A DNA stretch of 64,000 bases, from the NCBI GenBank assembly GCA_963514095.1, contig OY741280.1, positions 4,966,395 through 5,030,394 on the forward strand, given 5' to 3'. Source of the stretch: Eutrigla gurnardus (taxonomy: Eukaryota; Chordata; Actinopteri; Perciformes; Triglidae). Positions within the stretch are counted from its first letter, which is position 1, and each line of letters opens with the position of its first letter. The position numbers and the translations under genes are program-made. Positions 45,758-58,168 of the stretch are shown piece after piece. Below the pieces are notes generated by a model. That model worked only from the letters and a program-made list of their open reading frames with translations, made no database searches and was not told the DNA's origin.

Positions 45758-47348
45758 CTTGTGGGAGAAAACATGAACACACATGAAAACATCCATGCAT
45801 TCACACACAAACAGCACCCTGAGAGATGGAGCTATGCTCTGTTCTCAAGGTCTCCTCATCTCCTGAAATGACAGCTTGAGCTCATCAACCTCTTTTCAAA
45901 TTTTATACCCCAAAAAGTCTTAAACTGACACTTTGTGGTGTGGACCCTTCTAGATACTTCAACAGTGTAGAAATCCACTCTGAAGGTGTTAATTTGGGTA
46001 TGCTGATTCTGCTGCGTAGACCAACAGTATTTCATCCATTGTAGCAGAAATCACAACTATTGCTGCTTTGTACATGTTGTGAAGTCCCAGATACACCAGG
46101 AAACCAAGTCCTGTCAGCGTTTATGGCATCATCCAGGGACATTCAGTGAATTTCACCAAGCCGTATTCACTGGATCTAGCAAGTCACACATCGGCTGGTT
46201 TACTACAGCTGGATGACCTCAAAATAAACTATTAAGCTGTGATTTGATATCAATAAACTGATTGAAAGGATGCTGAAATAATGACATAAGCATGCCAATT
46301 TGTGAAAAGTCTGAATTGAGGCTTTGTCAGGTCTGTCTGCAAGGCGGCAAACAAACAAAGTTTTTTGAATGGAATTTGGATTGATGGGTGCTAGGCTACG
46401 CTAACAGTGATAAGTGCTTCATCAACACTTGAAAATAACATTGTACCACAGAAAGTCTCTGGTTAATACTGCAGTTTGGTCACTACTAATATGAGCTAGT
46501 ATCCATGGTGAGACAGCTACAGTATTTTTGCCCTCCATTTCTGACTGAGCAGCATCAGGGCATCAGTGATGACAGCAGGAGATTCTCAATGCTGATAGGT
46601 TTCCGAGACACAGCTTCACTTGAAAGAAATGACCTTTTCATTATTACCTCATTAGGATCTGTTTACATCCAATCACATCTTTGCATTGTCTTTGTATTCA
46701 ATCGCAGCGTGCATAAAGTGTGTTACACGAGGACAGCAGGCGAGGGAAGGAATCAAGGAAGTAAAAACCGGGAAATGAGAAAAGGCTCCCCAAATTAGAT
46801 TCCAAGACACAGATAGCAGAAAGCAAATTAAAATTAGCTACATTTCTGCAGCAATATTGCTTACTGTCACTGGCATGAATGCAAAACAGTTGGCTCAGCT
46901 CTAACATCAACGTCCCCAGAAGTCCCAGAGGTTGAGTGTTGGGAGATTGGTTTCGGTGGAGGAATTAATATAGATCCACATCAGTAGTAATAATTACTGC
47001 AGCGGTGGTGGTTATGTGAGACCGCTGGGAGCTCCGGCCTCCCACACAACTTATCACAAGTGATCACTGGGCAGGATTTTCATTCTCGCCGTGGGAGAAG
47101 CATCAAATGCAAAACTCATAAATAAATCATAAATAAATAAAAAACACCAGCCGTGTCCAAAGAATGGCAATATTACTATTAGATAATGCTCATTTGGCAC
47201 CCCTGTTTTGCCGTTCCCTCGGAGGGAGCGGCTGAGCCCGCCGGAGAGCTCGTAGTTTTGTAGCACATTAAAAGCTGCGGGACGCGGCGGACATCAACAA
47301 CAGCTGCCACGATGTACAAGCCGGGGAAGCGACAGATCTATTTCCTAC
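45758..47348. other. grin2d intron between GCK and VMTIGSG exons
   Basis: 1,591 bp of ordinary AT-rich DNA. No gene or repeat family is recognised. Confidence 0.7.
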
Positions 47349-47418
47349 CTTGCAGCCTTCGTCCTTCCGGGCCATGTAGTTCAGCACGGCGGCGTCATAA
47401 ATGAAGGCATCCAGTTTC
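47349..47418 (-). CDS. grin2d: GluN2D exon: S2, glutamate-binding Asp
   Basis: This 70-nt exon has acceptor CTGCAG and donor GTAGGA. It completes a Gly codon and then encodes KLDAFIYDAAVLNYMARKDE and GCK. The Asp in IYDAAV corresponds to the residue that holds the ligand amino group. The Cys in DEGCK pairs with the Cys of SGICHND, encoded two exons later. An intron directly after GCK separates it from VMTIGSG. Confidence 0.95.
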
Positions 47419-49426
47419 CTGCAGGGAACGAAGGAAGGAGGGAAATTACAACCGAGAAAAATGGAAATCGCTGACCTGGAGGTGAATGACAACGGAGGAA
47501 GAGCAACACATGAACAAAGTGACAAGAGATGATGGATAGAGCGGTGCTGAGAAAGTGGCTGTGTAAAAAAAAAGAAAACAGTGAAGGCGGAGGAGCTTCT
47601 TTCTTGACACCATTTTGCGCCAACAGTCAACCATGGCGTGGAGAGCTATTCATCATGGTGGAGGCAACACTCCTCCTCATATGAAACTTTATTAAGGCTA
47701 GTGAATTATATATGATGGACATTTTGCAGCAAAGTCTGGGCAATATTACTAAAATAAAAATCACTATATATTTTTCTTTCTGTCAAAATATGGAAAATAT
47801 ATTCTATGCTAAATCACATGGAATAATCATTATGTGTTTAGTGCAGTTTCCACATTCATGCATTAAATCATACACACTTAAAGGGAGACGTCATGCTCTT
47901 TCAGGTTCAGGTTCTATGAGGAAGGCTGAATAATAAACACTCAGCGCACCATCAATGTCATCATCACAATGGACTGAACTGAGGGACTTGGGTTGTCATT
48001 CTTTTTCCATTTTGAAGTTTCTATAAAGTTTTTTAGATGATGCATAGAAATATCTGTTATAACCAGGCTAAAAAATACAAATGAGAATTTTGTAAATTAA
48101 CTAGATGATTTCAATACATTTAGGACTGAAGACTGAGACAAAGAAAGAGACAAGGATGTTTGTGTGTGTTTAAGGTGGACTTTTGCAATTTCCATCAGAA
48201 ACATTTAGTGGGTTTTTTGTGCGTGGCAGAAAAGCTCTGGCTGGGAGAGTTCTGAAAAAAACTCCATGGACACCAGCCTAAGTTATTAATATTAATATTC
48301 AGATTCACGAATGAAGCTTTGAGCCATTCAGTGCAGCCCTAATAGCCTCACAACTCTATTCCATCACCTGCTTTCATACAGCACACAGCTTTATGATCAA
48401 AACTGAAACCAAAATTCAACCATATGGAACATTTAAAATATATATAGAAATGAATCAGAAATAGTAATTGGAAAATGTCCTCCTAATTTAATCTTTTCTG
48501 AAATGAAAAAACTAAATAACTTATTTAAACTGAAAAAGTTGAAAAAATAAATAGATTAAACAATATTAAAAAAAATATGATATAATGAAATATAAATAAT
48601 AGTATCCCTCGCAGAAGAATTAAAAAAGAGGATGAGGCAGCTTAAACACTCGATCATGAACCGATGGACTTAACGTAACAGCTCAGCTCAGACGGTGATG
48701 CATATCGCAGGATTTGAGGATGGATGTGTTACAACACCTGCTCTTCTACTTCCCACTGATTTATGTTCACATTTGGAAAACTGCACTGTAAGACCCAAGT
48801 TTCATGGTGGAGGAGGGGGGGCAGCTGTGCTGAAGGATGGGAGATTGTGGCTGACATGAAGAGGAGGGGGTTAGATATAATAATTTGCGAGAGGGTGGGA
48901 GGAGCAAATCCGAGGCAAAAGGAGTTGATGAGCTATGGGCGGAAGTTAATGAGGGAGGAGGGAGAAAAGACAAGACAGAGATGAAGAGGTGATGTTAAAC
49001 AGGAGTCTTTATACGGCTTCCCTCTGACGGGGTAAAACGAATGTTTCCTCCGTAAATAATGTTTCCTTTGTAAATAGTGTCAGTGAGAGATGAACAGGGA
49101 ATAACGAGAGAGATGGTAAAGACACAGACAGACACTGATGGAAGAAGAACAAGGCGGATGAGTAAGGATAATAAAAAGGAATGCATCATGGGAGTTTTAA
49201 TAACACGGTACGTCAAATCCACTAAGGACTGCGGCTGCTGCCTGTCTGAAAGTGTGTCACCGCTTGTCCCATTAAGCATTTTAACCCTCATTGGCATCAA
49301 CTTACATCCCTCCCCCCTCCTCTCCTCCCTCCCTCCCTCCCTCCCTCCATCCCCCTCCCACCTCAGACACAATGAGCAGGTGTATATCTTTCATGGCAAG
49401 TGCTTTGTGTACTTTGGGGCCCCACA

Positions 49427-49429
<3 letters not shown>

Positions 49430-49487
<58 letters not shown>
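49430..49487. repeat. (TA)29 microsatellite
   Basis: 58-bp pure TA run. Confidence 0.97.
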
Positions 49488-49490
<3 letters not shown>

Positions 49491-50055
49491 AAAAAACGAT
49501 CCTCGTTGAAGACAAGACGCACCCGAGTGACAGCCAGTGCTGAGGCGGCAGGATTCTCCCCCTGCACTGCGGTTGCTACAAGCATGTATTATTTAAGAGT
49601 TCTCTTTTCTTTCTCCACTTCTCACGCCTCGTTTAGTAGCCGTGATCCTGATGGACTCGCACAGGTTACAATGGTCAGCTGGCGGCCCCGAAGCGAGGCG
49701 GATCAACGAGCTAACAGGCTGAGAAAGACAAAAGGCTCCTGTAATTGAAACAAGGCGGGGACGGCAGCCTCGAGCTAAATATATTTTAATAAAGCATTAG
49801 AGAGTTAGGGTGGTATCTGTTTTAAAGTGAGACGTGTTCAAACAAACGTGCAGCTTTGACTCGTGGCTTACAGCAGGAATGGAGCAGAAGGCTGAGATTT
49901 TTTTATTGATTTTTTAAGCAAAGTAAATTACTTTTTTTACATCACGCTCCATGTAGCCCCGTTCTCCTGTTTCCCTCCCATGTAAAGTACTTTATATCTG
50001 GCTCTCGACTCATCAATACAGCAGCTTGGTCAATGGCCTTACGTGTTAAGCTATG

Positions 50056-50322
50056 ACTTGGCTGTAGTTGGCGGAGTAAGTTATGACTTAGAATAGAGAA
50101 TAGAATAGAATTGTATTTAAATAGGGATGATACAGTTAACATAGTTCCAATACAAAGAATGGAACTGATGTGCTGTACAGAGTTTATAGCTATTGCTAAT
50201 TTTCAACTCTTGTCCCTAGTTGGGCTTGTACATGAACAACATAATCAGCACAAAATCATAAACATGCTTAAACTACATTACACATTGATAATACTTGGCT
50301 GTAGTTGGCGGAGGAAGTTATG
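50056..50322 (+). repeat. 30-bp direct repeat, 237 bp apart
   Basis: ACTTGGCTGTAGTTGGCGGA plus a further 10 bases occur at 50056-50085 and 50293-50322 with one difference. The intervening sequence is not duplicated. Confidence 0.85.
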
Positions 50323-52058
50323 GCTGAAGCGGGAGTTAAGGAGGAAGTCAGGTTACGTAGCGTAAAGGGCAATAATCTAGGGAGGAGGAGGATAGTTGGG
50401 TCCAAAAACACAAGACTTTCCAACACATTCTCAACTTGACGCTTGGTCAGAACCCTTGGCATCATTTTTTAATGTAAGGTGTGTTAGAATATCTCAGGGC
50501 TCCACTACGGTTGCAGTAAACAAATGGTTGGTTGTGGATGAAAAACATTAAGATACTTAGCCACTAAGTTTGGTTTAGGTAAAACATAATAAACAAACTA
50601 CTACAAACTAAAACTTATAGTTGTAGTCCGTAAGATTTGAGATGTGTTGCTTCTAGCGGCCTCTGTGGCGGTAGATGGAACTGCAGGCGAGCCTCTGGTC
50701 TCCCTCGCCAAAAGTGTGGACTGTCTCTCATCTGCGTGATGCCTTCAAATGCTCCACACTGAAAGGAGGTCCGTGGTTTCCCCTCGTTGGCGTCACTTTG
50801 CTTCTTGATGACTTTCCTTCTTCACTTCCATTAGTTTGTTGTTTCTTTTTCTTGGACTGGAAGTTGAATGGTCTTCTTCTGTTGATCCTCCATTGTGAGT
50901 CAGCAGTAATGAAATGTACCTGGTCAAACACTTTAGACTAGAGGGAGCCTGACTCAGCAGTTGGAAGTTAATGATTTCCCATTCCAAGTAAACGCAGCAT
51001 ACTTCTGTGGAGTATCTCCACCTGCAGACCAATCGCTGCTGACTGAAGGAAAAAGCTAAAACTCATTTAGAATTTTGTGCGGGGATGTGGCCACAGACAT
51101 GGAGATCCTATTTTCTGGGCAAAGCAGCAAGTACACTTTCATTAGTGGTCACTTGATCAACCACCATTGTTTTAACGCTTTGATAGATAGTAACTAAAAA
51201 GCCAATTAAATAGTGAAAATGGAATGGCACTTTAAACATTGCAGCATAAACACCTTAAAAATGACCTGATTACACTTTTGGACATGAGCACTGGTGCTCG
51301 ACGCTGAGGGGGTTCCTTGTGTGTCGTGTGTCTGTATTTGATACCCTGGGTGAGAGAGTTCACTGGATTTTTAGTCAGGAGACCATTCGTGTCTTGTGTG
51401 TAACCAAAAGTCAATGTTTACTTATTTAAATTAACGTTACCTACGTTCCTAACATACTTTCAACCCAAACCGCTATCTTTTCCTAAACCCAACCAAGTTG
51501 TTTCCTGAGAAAACAAAGTTTCTTTTGAAAAAACACTGCATGCCTGTAACAAGTGGAAATGAACACGTCCAAAACTGAGAGTAAGCCTACCTACAGTGAC
51601 ATATTTAAGTGTAGGGCCAAGCTGCCATATTTGATGAGTTGGAAGCGAATGTGTTTGTATTTCATTATGTCATACTTTATCCTGCTGTACAATGTTTGAT
51701 TTCCGGTAAGGAACAATCCAAAGTGTTTTAGTGTATAATATGTGTTTTGCGTTGGATGCTTAAAATGTACCAATCAACACCAACCCCAGGTTTATGTTTT
51801 TCTGTCTGTATGTGTCTAGTGAGCTGCAAAACTCCACAGGCAGCCATTTGAAACACACTATCCACCTACACCTATCAGAAACTACAGACGGGTGTCAGCG
51901 AGGTGTTGTTCCACCACAAGCCTCCACAGTGACTTCAGTGCTCCTTCACATTTAAAACAAATGGCCAAATTAGGAGTTTTTTGCTGGCGGAGAGCGCTGA
52001 CAGCAGCTGGGTTGAGTTTTGGTGACTGTAAAGGCAAAGCATCCTTTCCCTTCCTTAC

Positions 52059-52219
52059 CCAGTCTTGAGGTTTTCGATGGCCTCCTCCACGCCCTTCTGG
52101 TTGTTGCGGATCATGTACTGGTGCATGTTGGGATAGTTGGAGCGGATGTTTTCCTCCGTGCTGCCGTTTGGTACCGTCCCGAAACGCAGCGGCGGGTACT
52201 GCTCCGTCGGCTGCTGGAA
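52059..52219 (-). CDS. grin2d: GluN2D exon: start of S2 ligand-binding half
   Basis: This 161-nt exon has acceptor GTTCAG and donor GTAAGG. It encodes FQQPTEQYPPLRFGTVPNGS, TEENIRSNYPNMHQYMIRNN and QKGVEEAIENLKTG, the last Gly codon being split. The NGST motif holds the Ser and Thr that contact the glutamate gamma-carboxylate in GluN2 structures. The sequence closely follows mammalian GluN2D, including NGSTE and SNYP. Confidence 0.95.
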
Positions 52220-53001
52220 CTGAACCAGAGGAGGCGGTGGGAAAAGATTAAAGGAGGAAGTTAAAAAGAAGTAGATGTAAAGAGGTGAAGTTGATCGCTG
52301 CCGCGGGATGAACTGCTACAAAGAGCCAACGTCTTCACTTTGAAAAAAAAGAGCTTCACTGCTGCTGCACTTTTCTGAAGAGCTGAGGGGTAAGACTGAT
52401 AAAAGCGATGAGGTTTTAAAGTGTCAGAGCAGCAGGATACAGTTTTGTGGGTTCTGCTGAAACTGCACTGAGAAACAAAAAGGAAGAGTATATTTCTCTT
52501 CTTTTTGTTAACTCAAGCTATTGGTTAGTTTCCCACCTGTTGTGGAGACAAAATGTACGATGAGCTCTTTCATCTGATTAAAAATAAACATCATATGATT
52601 TAAATCTACACGTCATTCTGAATCTTTGATACGGGTGACATGCTCATGTACAATATGCATGTATCAGTTCAGTTGACCATCGTCCTGCGCTTGCATCCAT
52701 CCATCCATCTATCCATACATCCACCCACCCATCCATCCATCCATCCATCCAACCTTTCCATCTATCCATAAATCCAACCATCTATCCATCCATCCATCCA
52801 TCCATCCATCCATCCATGTATTAAACCCATCCATCCATCCATCCATCCATCCATCCATCCATCCACCCACCCATCCATCCATCCATCCATCCATGTATTA
52901 ACCCACCCACCCATCCATCCATCCATCCATCCATCCATTATTCCCACCCACCCACCCATCCATCCTCCCCCCATCCTCCCCCCATCCCTCCCTGACTGTA
53001 C
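52220..53001. other. grin2d intron with CCAT array
   Basis: 782-bp intron, the shortest seen here, about a third of it tandem CCAT. Confidence 0.8.
52695..52940 (+). repeat. (CCAT)n array
   Basis: CATC/CCAC tetranucleotide array in blocks split by TGTATTAA(A)CCC spacers at about 52817-52827 and 52893-52902. On the transcribed strand it reads as ATGG/GTGG repeats. Confidence 0.95.
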
Positions 53002-53118
53002 CTTCTTGTCCGACAGCCCCGACACAGTGTCGATGTACTCCTCCTGGATCATGAAGGCAGCCAGGTTGGCAGTGTAGGAGGCCAGGAAAATGACAGCGAA
53101 GAAAGCCCACACCAGCAC
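53002..53118 (-). CDS. grin2d: GluN2D exon: M3 gate helix
   Basis: This 117-nt phase-0 exon has acceptor CTTCAG and donor GTACAG. It encodes VLVWAFFAVIFLASYTANLA and then AFMIQEEYIDTVSGLSDKK. It contains the invariant gate motif SYTANLAAF. The second residue is Leu (VLVWAFF). GluN2A/2B have Ser here (the S/L site) and GluN2C/2D have Leu, which supports the 2C/2D assignment and predicts weaker magnesium block. A CCAT tandem array begins about 65 bases past the donor. Confidence 0.96.
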
Positions 53119-55113
53119 CTGAAGGAGGATAGGTGGAGAACGATCAATGGGAGTCTGACACTTATGGACATTTATTTTTCCAATGACAACATTTTCACTT
53201 CTAGGCATTTCATTGCTAAACCTAGAGCTGGTGCCCTGCCATGCCTGCAGGGTAGACTGGTATTTGTCAGAATGTCACTGCCACTTCAGCTTCCAACAAA
53301 ACCTTCACTCCGACTTCAGCATGTGCATTTGTCACAGTCATAAACATGAATAATGAAAGAAAAGTACATTTACTTAAGTCCTGTATATGGAAGTATCCAT
53401 TTTGAGGTACTTTGATCGGGAACTTTGTACTTCTACTCCACTACAGTTCAATACTTTTTATTTCATAACATTTTCAGCTATGGATATATTTCTGCAAAAG
53501 CTTTGGTTAAAATACAACTGCACTTGAGCCAGATTTTGAGTACATGACAATGGAGTAGTACATTGTCATATTGGCTCTTAGATAACAGTTTTGAGTACAA
53601 TTTCCACTACTTGATAGCAAATATATGAGATCCTTTGCATAGAGACTTTGTAGCTGTGCAAAACAGCTGCTTTTTGTCGCTGCACTGTTGACATCCAGCC
53701 GGGATCACGTGGGACATGTGGATTAGCCTGAGCACTAAATGTGCACTTACAGTCGGTGACAAATGGGGCTATTTGCTCCCACAGTGCTTTGTGTTTGTGC
53801 CAAAAGTTAATTTGCATAATTTTCTTAATGAATAAGATGAAAATGTACACACTCAGCGCTTGCAACTGAGGCACAATTTAAAAATAAGTAATCTTAGTGA
53901 ATGGGAATTAAATATTTTTGCTCAAGGACATTTCAGATGGAGGATTCGTGCTAACTGGAAGGTTGAAGGACAGACTCCTCACTTACAATGGTACCAAGGA
54001 GAGTTTAATGACCCTTGGGCCAATGTAACCCCTATCATACGTTAATGTATGCCATCAATAATATATGGTTGTCAATTATCGATAGAGTGCGAGCTGGGAT
54101 GGACTCTCGTAGCCCTGAAGAGGCTTGTGCAGTTATGAAAAATTAACAAATAAATTGATGTCATGGTGAGGACAAGAATTAATTCATGATTAAATTGATC
54201 TTGTTCTTTTGGTGTGTGATTAGTTGTTGTTTATGTCTCTTTGGTGTATTTAAAAATAAATCAGATTAAGATTAAAGTCTATATGAAAGTGCTGCAGCCG
54301 ATCAAACGTACTCTGCCTACAAGATGCTGCAAGAGAAACCCAACAGTTTTTCTAAAAAGTGCAACATTTGTGGTGAAAAAGAACGAAAAACGTTCTCCTC
54401 TGACCCCCTTTTGTGAAGACTATTGAGCAGCTAATTAGCTCTTGTGATGATTAGGGGTTGTCGCAAAAAATACTCGCGCAAACAATGAGAAAAATAACAC
54501 CTCAAGTTTTTCACCTCCTGTGGTTCTTTGTTCTGCAGCAGAAGGTTGCAAACCTTTGACTGATTTCTCCTTTTCATGTCACGAAGAAATAACAGCTAGT
54601 AGTCAAAAGACCACCGCAGCGAAGCGAGTGAATGAAGACTCTTCAACTGATTGCAGGGACTCATAAAACTCATAAGTGTTTTTCATCATAATAATGCAAT
54701 TAGGGATGTGCAAGAAAATGCTGCAAAATAGTCACATTTAAAAAGTCACTGGGGGTAAATTGGGGAAGAAGGGATTCATGGCAAAGTGGAAACTTCAAAA
54801 AGTGGCATCTTTCGAGATGAAAAGGATCAATTTGTTCCTTTATACACGGACCTCCGCAAGTACATTTTTAATATGGTCAGCTTCAAAATATTTTAAGGTG
54901 AGGCAGGTCTTTGCCAAATGGTAAAACAATATTTATGTTATGTTTTATGTTTCTTGGACATCTAAAACTGCATCATTTCACCTGAAAATCATCAAACCAA
55001 TGCCTCCTTTGAGTTGAGTGGTCACCCAGCTCCCAAAAAAAACAAACAAGCGAGCAGTCAGCCAATCAATCAGCCAAGACTCAGTCAGTCAGTGAGTCAG
55101 GTGGAGTGATCAC
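53119..55113. other. grin2d intron
   Basis: No feature is recognised. Short open frames at 53578-53874 and 53860-54045 have no known motif. Confidence 0.6.
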
Positions 55114-55226
55114 CATGATCTTGCTGGTGGTTCCTCTGGGATTCTCCACAGGCACAGAGTTGTTGAAGACCAGCGCCCACAGCAGCCAGACGGACTTCCC
55201 TATGGTGAACTTGGATCCACCTGACT
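55114..55226 (-). CDS. grin2d: GluN2D exon: M2 pore loop
   Basis: This 113-nt exon has acceptor CTCTCAG and donor GTGATC. It encodes SGGSKFTIGKSVWLLWALVF and then NNSVPVENPRGTTSKIM. This is the re-entrant pore loop with the two adjacent Asn residues (VFNNSVP) that form the N and N+1 sites for calcium permeability and magnesium block in GluN2 subunits. An alternative acceptor 6 nt inward (AGTCAG) would break the length match to mammalian GluN2D, so 55226 was chosen as the start. The phase joins the M1 exon through an AAG codon. Confidence 0.95.
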
Positions 55227-55317
55227 CTGAGAGGGAGAAACAAAATCATGTTTTTAGGAGATAAGGTACATTTCGGACACACATGGTGATGGTGGAGGTG
55301 ATGGATGTGATATGGAT

Positions 55318-55510
55318 GCAGTGCTACGGTTAAATAACAAGTATATGGACACCCGAGTTCTAACTATGTGATTGGTTTACATTTCACCATGGGCATTAAT
55401 CTGCTGCTGTAACAGCCTCCGTTCTTCTGGATCTAAGCTTTTCACCACATTTTGGAATCTGGCAGCAGAGATTCAGCCCAGAGCGTCAGCGAGGTGGTTG
55501 AGGATGAGGT
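55318..55510 (+). repeat. Teleost interspersed repeat fragment
   Basis: GTATATGGACACCCGAGTTC, then CTGTAACAGCCTCCGTTCTT and a GGTGGTTGAGGATGAGG-like segment. It is related to the fragment at 6865-6965 and to a common fish repeat with ATTTGGACACC ends. Confidence 0.5.
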
Positions 55511-56654
55511 GAGATGTGTTTTTTTACGGGTTTCTGATCAAATCCGGCGGATAAATATTCCAACATGTCTTGAAGTTGATTTGTTTAGTAGTAGATGATG
55601 ATAGATAGAGTAGATTTAGCTGATTTTCACTTCTACGGGGTGGTAGGAGTATCAAAGAACAACAAATGGACCAAGTGCTGCTTGTGTCAGCAGGATAAGA
55701 AGGAAGATGTAAAGTCTCCCATGTCATTCCTGCCAAACGGGGGGTGGCGTGGCGAGGAAAACGCATTTGTTCCGCTCGCTCCACACACCCCATCAAGCTA
55801 TAAACTGTGAGACTTGACTAATGTGGTGGGAAGAGGAAATGTTGCGACAACACCAGGGACAATATCAGCAGAGTTGCAGGCTCCTGTTCAACAACACAAA
55901 GTCACACAGAGCTGGAAGAAGATCAAACCCCAGCAGCTGCTTGAGATGATGGTGGTGGAAACAAGAGGTGAATACACATGTGTGTTCCCTGTGTGGCTGA
56001 GGGAGGAGAGCTAAGAGAAGTGATAACAATGAACGTGAATAACGGAACAAATGTGCAAGAACAGTGATAGAAAAGCTCTTCCCAAACTGAGTGGGACAGA
56101 CGTCATAGCGCAAAACTGAAGTATCGCCTTTTACAAACCTCAGTCTAATGGGTTCTGGGTTTTCTTCACCACTGTGTAACTTTGTATTGTTAAACAGGAG
56201 CCTGAAACTCTCTTATTTTATTATGTCTATCTCCATTTTTGTCTCAAGGTTTTCTCTATACCAACACTTCTGTCACTTCTTACAGGGTCTAGCTTGATGA
56301 GTGAGTGAAACCTGTCAACTACTCTTTTGGCATTATTGGCCGAGGGAGACTTTATAATTTTTATTTTGCTCATTGACCCCCCTCTGTATGACCTTTAATT
56401 GTCCATAAAAAAATTGCGAAATATCAAAAACAACTTAGTATTTAACAACAACGGAGGGTGCTGCTTGTATGTAGTTCATATTCTACTTCTAGCGATAACC
56501 TGACAGACCAAGAACACACAGAATTATTTAAGACCACGATTTAACAGCACGTTACTGGGCAGCCACCACAGAAACAATTTAACATTATGTTTAGGCAAGA
56601 CAAGCCCTTAAAAGAAAAACATAGTGGCTGGGCTTTAAATAAATACGTAACTTA

Positions 56655-56742
56655 GTAAAACATCCATCCATCCATCCATCCATCCATTGTCTACCGCTTA
56701 TCCTGTATTCAGGGTCACGGGGGGGCTGGAGCCGATCCCAGC
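56655..56742 (-). mobile_element. LINE-type 3' end fragment
   Basis: CATCCATCCATCCATTGTCT, then ACCGCTTATCCTGTATTCAG and GGGTCACGGGGGGGCTGGAG. On the minus strand this ends GATAAGCGG...ATGGATGG, the 3' signature of a fish non-LTR family. It is the better-kept relative of 6594-6656. Confidence 0.6.
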
Positions 56743-56902
56743 TACTTAGTAAAACATAAACAACATAACTATATTTACAGAAATCACCAACACTTTGAGT
56801 CTCACACATCAGTGTCTGGGTCAGCAGGCTTGAAAACATCAGAATCAAGACCAAGACCATTCAAATTGACCAACTACACTTATTTTCATGATTAAAAATC
56901 AA

Positions 56903-57247
56903 CTACATGAGACCACTTTGGCAGCAGTCTTGAAAATCAACTGCCTTCTTGGATTGGATCTGGCAGATTTGATCATACACCCCAGGAGATAACCCGAGCC
57001 AATGTTGAAACAGAAGATTGTCAAACAAGAACTGTTTGCTCATTCTTGTCTGAATATTATCATATGCTTGAGCATCAAGGGTTCCTTTAAATAGAGCTAC
57101 AGAAATCAAGCCCAAACCACAGAAAGCAGTACACAAAAGCAATAAGACAATATGGTTAATATTCATTATGATGTTTGGTTGCAGCAAATAGAATGGGACA
57201 AACCACCCACAGTGATCTACTGGAAGAACCATCTGATGTTGGAACAT
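56903..57247 (-). pseudogene. Possible decayed Tc1-like transposase fragment
   Basis: The minus-strand open frame includes GLGLISVALFKGTLDAQAYD and QFLFDNLLFQHWLGLSPGVY. The order (G-G-L, xGTLDAQAYxxI, F..NxxLFQH, then AP-like) resembles the central region of fish Tc1-like transposases. The DNA-binding part and the catalytic DPNP-like part are not seen. Weak call. Confidence 0.3.
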
Positions 57248-57997
57248 TCAAACAGAGACAGCGATAAAGAGAGAGGGCAGAAGAAAAGACCTATGCCGAG
57301 TTATCAAACATTAAATGTGGCTGCAGACTCCCTCATGTTGAAGATGGGATCATTAAACTGTGAGCTCTCAGAAAGGGGAGCAGGATGAAAGAGCAGGAAG
57401 AGAACTCTGGTCGGGTTCTTTTCAAGATGAAAGGTGGAGTTCGTTGCTGGATTGAAAGAGAGTCATCGTACTCGCCGGTGGACGAGGGGAGAGAATAGGA
57501 GAGTCGGAAGAATCGGCAGCAGTGACGCTGGATGTGTCAATGAAAAGAAGGTGGAGGAGAATTTATTGAAGCCAGAATAGTAGACTGCATGTCATTAAAG
57601 GCTATGATGGAAGAGATGAAAGGAGGTCTGTGCATATTCCCCAATTACTGTAACCCTGGTGGTATCTAAGTCCTACAGATGGTTTAATTCAATACAGTCC
57701 ACCATTCATTCAACGGCACAAATGCAACTCCATTTACCTCTATTGAATTGAAACGGTGGCTGAAATCTGACTGTTTTGGACTTCCTGCCATCAAAACCAT
57801 GATGAAATGTCTGTGTTTTAGAAAGTGGCCTTGCCTCTCACCTGATTAATTACCTCAGTCATATTGGAAATGTGAGATGTCTCAATCACTGCTTTCAGGT
57901 CTTCTTCGATAGCATGATGTTTGTTGATCACAAAATGTTTTGATCAGATCGCTTTCAGGTTATGGATCGTATCCACAGAAAGAAATAAAGTGTTAAA

Positions 57998-58168
57998 TGG
58001 TCCTCATTTATATAGCGCTTTTATCCAATGCCACGCTGGGCGACAGCCAGCTCGTAGGGTGAGGTGTCTTGCTCAGGGACACCAGGCACTCAGCTAGGAG
58101 GAGCCGGGGATCGAACCGGCAATCTTGTGGTTGCCAGCCAACCCGCTCTACCTCCTGAGCTAAACCCC
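57998..58168 (-). mobile_element. tRNA-derived SINE, copy 2
   Basis: Same family and orientation as 19800-20033. The head is fuller here, with GGTTTAGCTCAGGAGGTAGA (A box) and GCCGGTTCGATCCCCGG (B box). About 60 bp is deleted between ATAAAAGCGC and the GGGCGACAGCC segment. Confidence 0.75.

Larger units (their letters stand above)
47419..52058. other. grin2d intron
   Basis: Contains a TA microsatellite (49430-49487), a CTCC run (49325-49348) and a 30-bp direct repeat at 50056 and 50293. Open frames spanning the TA run are artefacts. Confidence 0.6.

Noticed and set aside
49077..49748. 223-residue open frame, plus strand
   Set aside because: It is carried by Pro/Ser codons of a CTCC run and by the (TA)29 repeat; an artefact in a grin2d intron.
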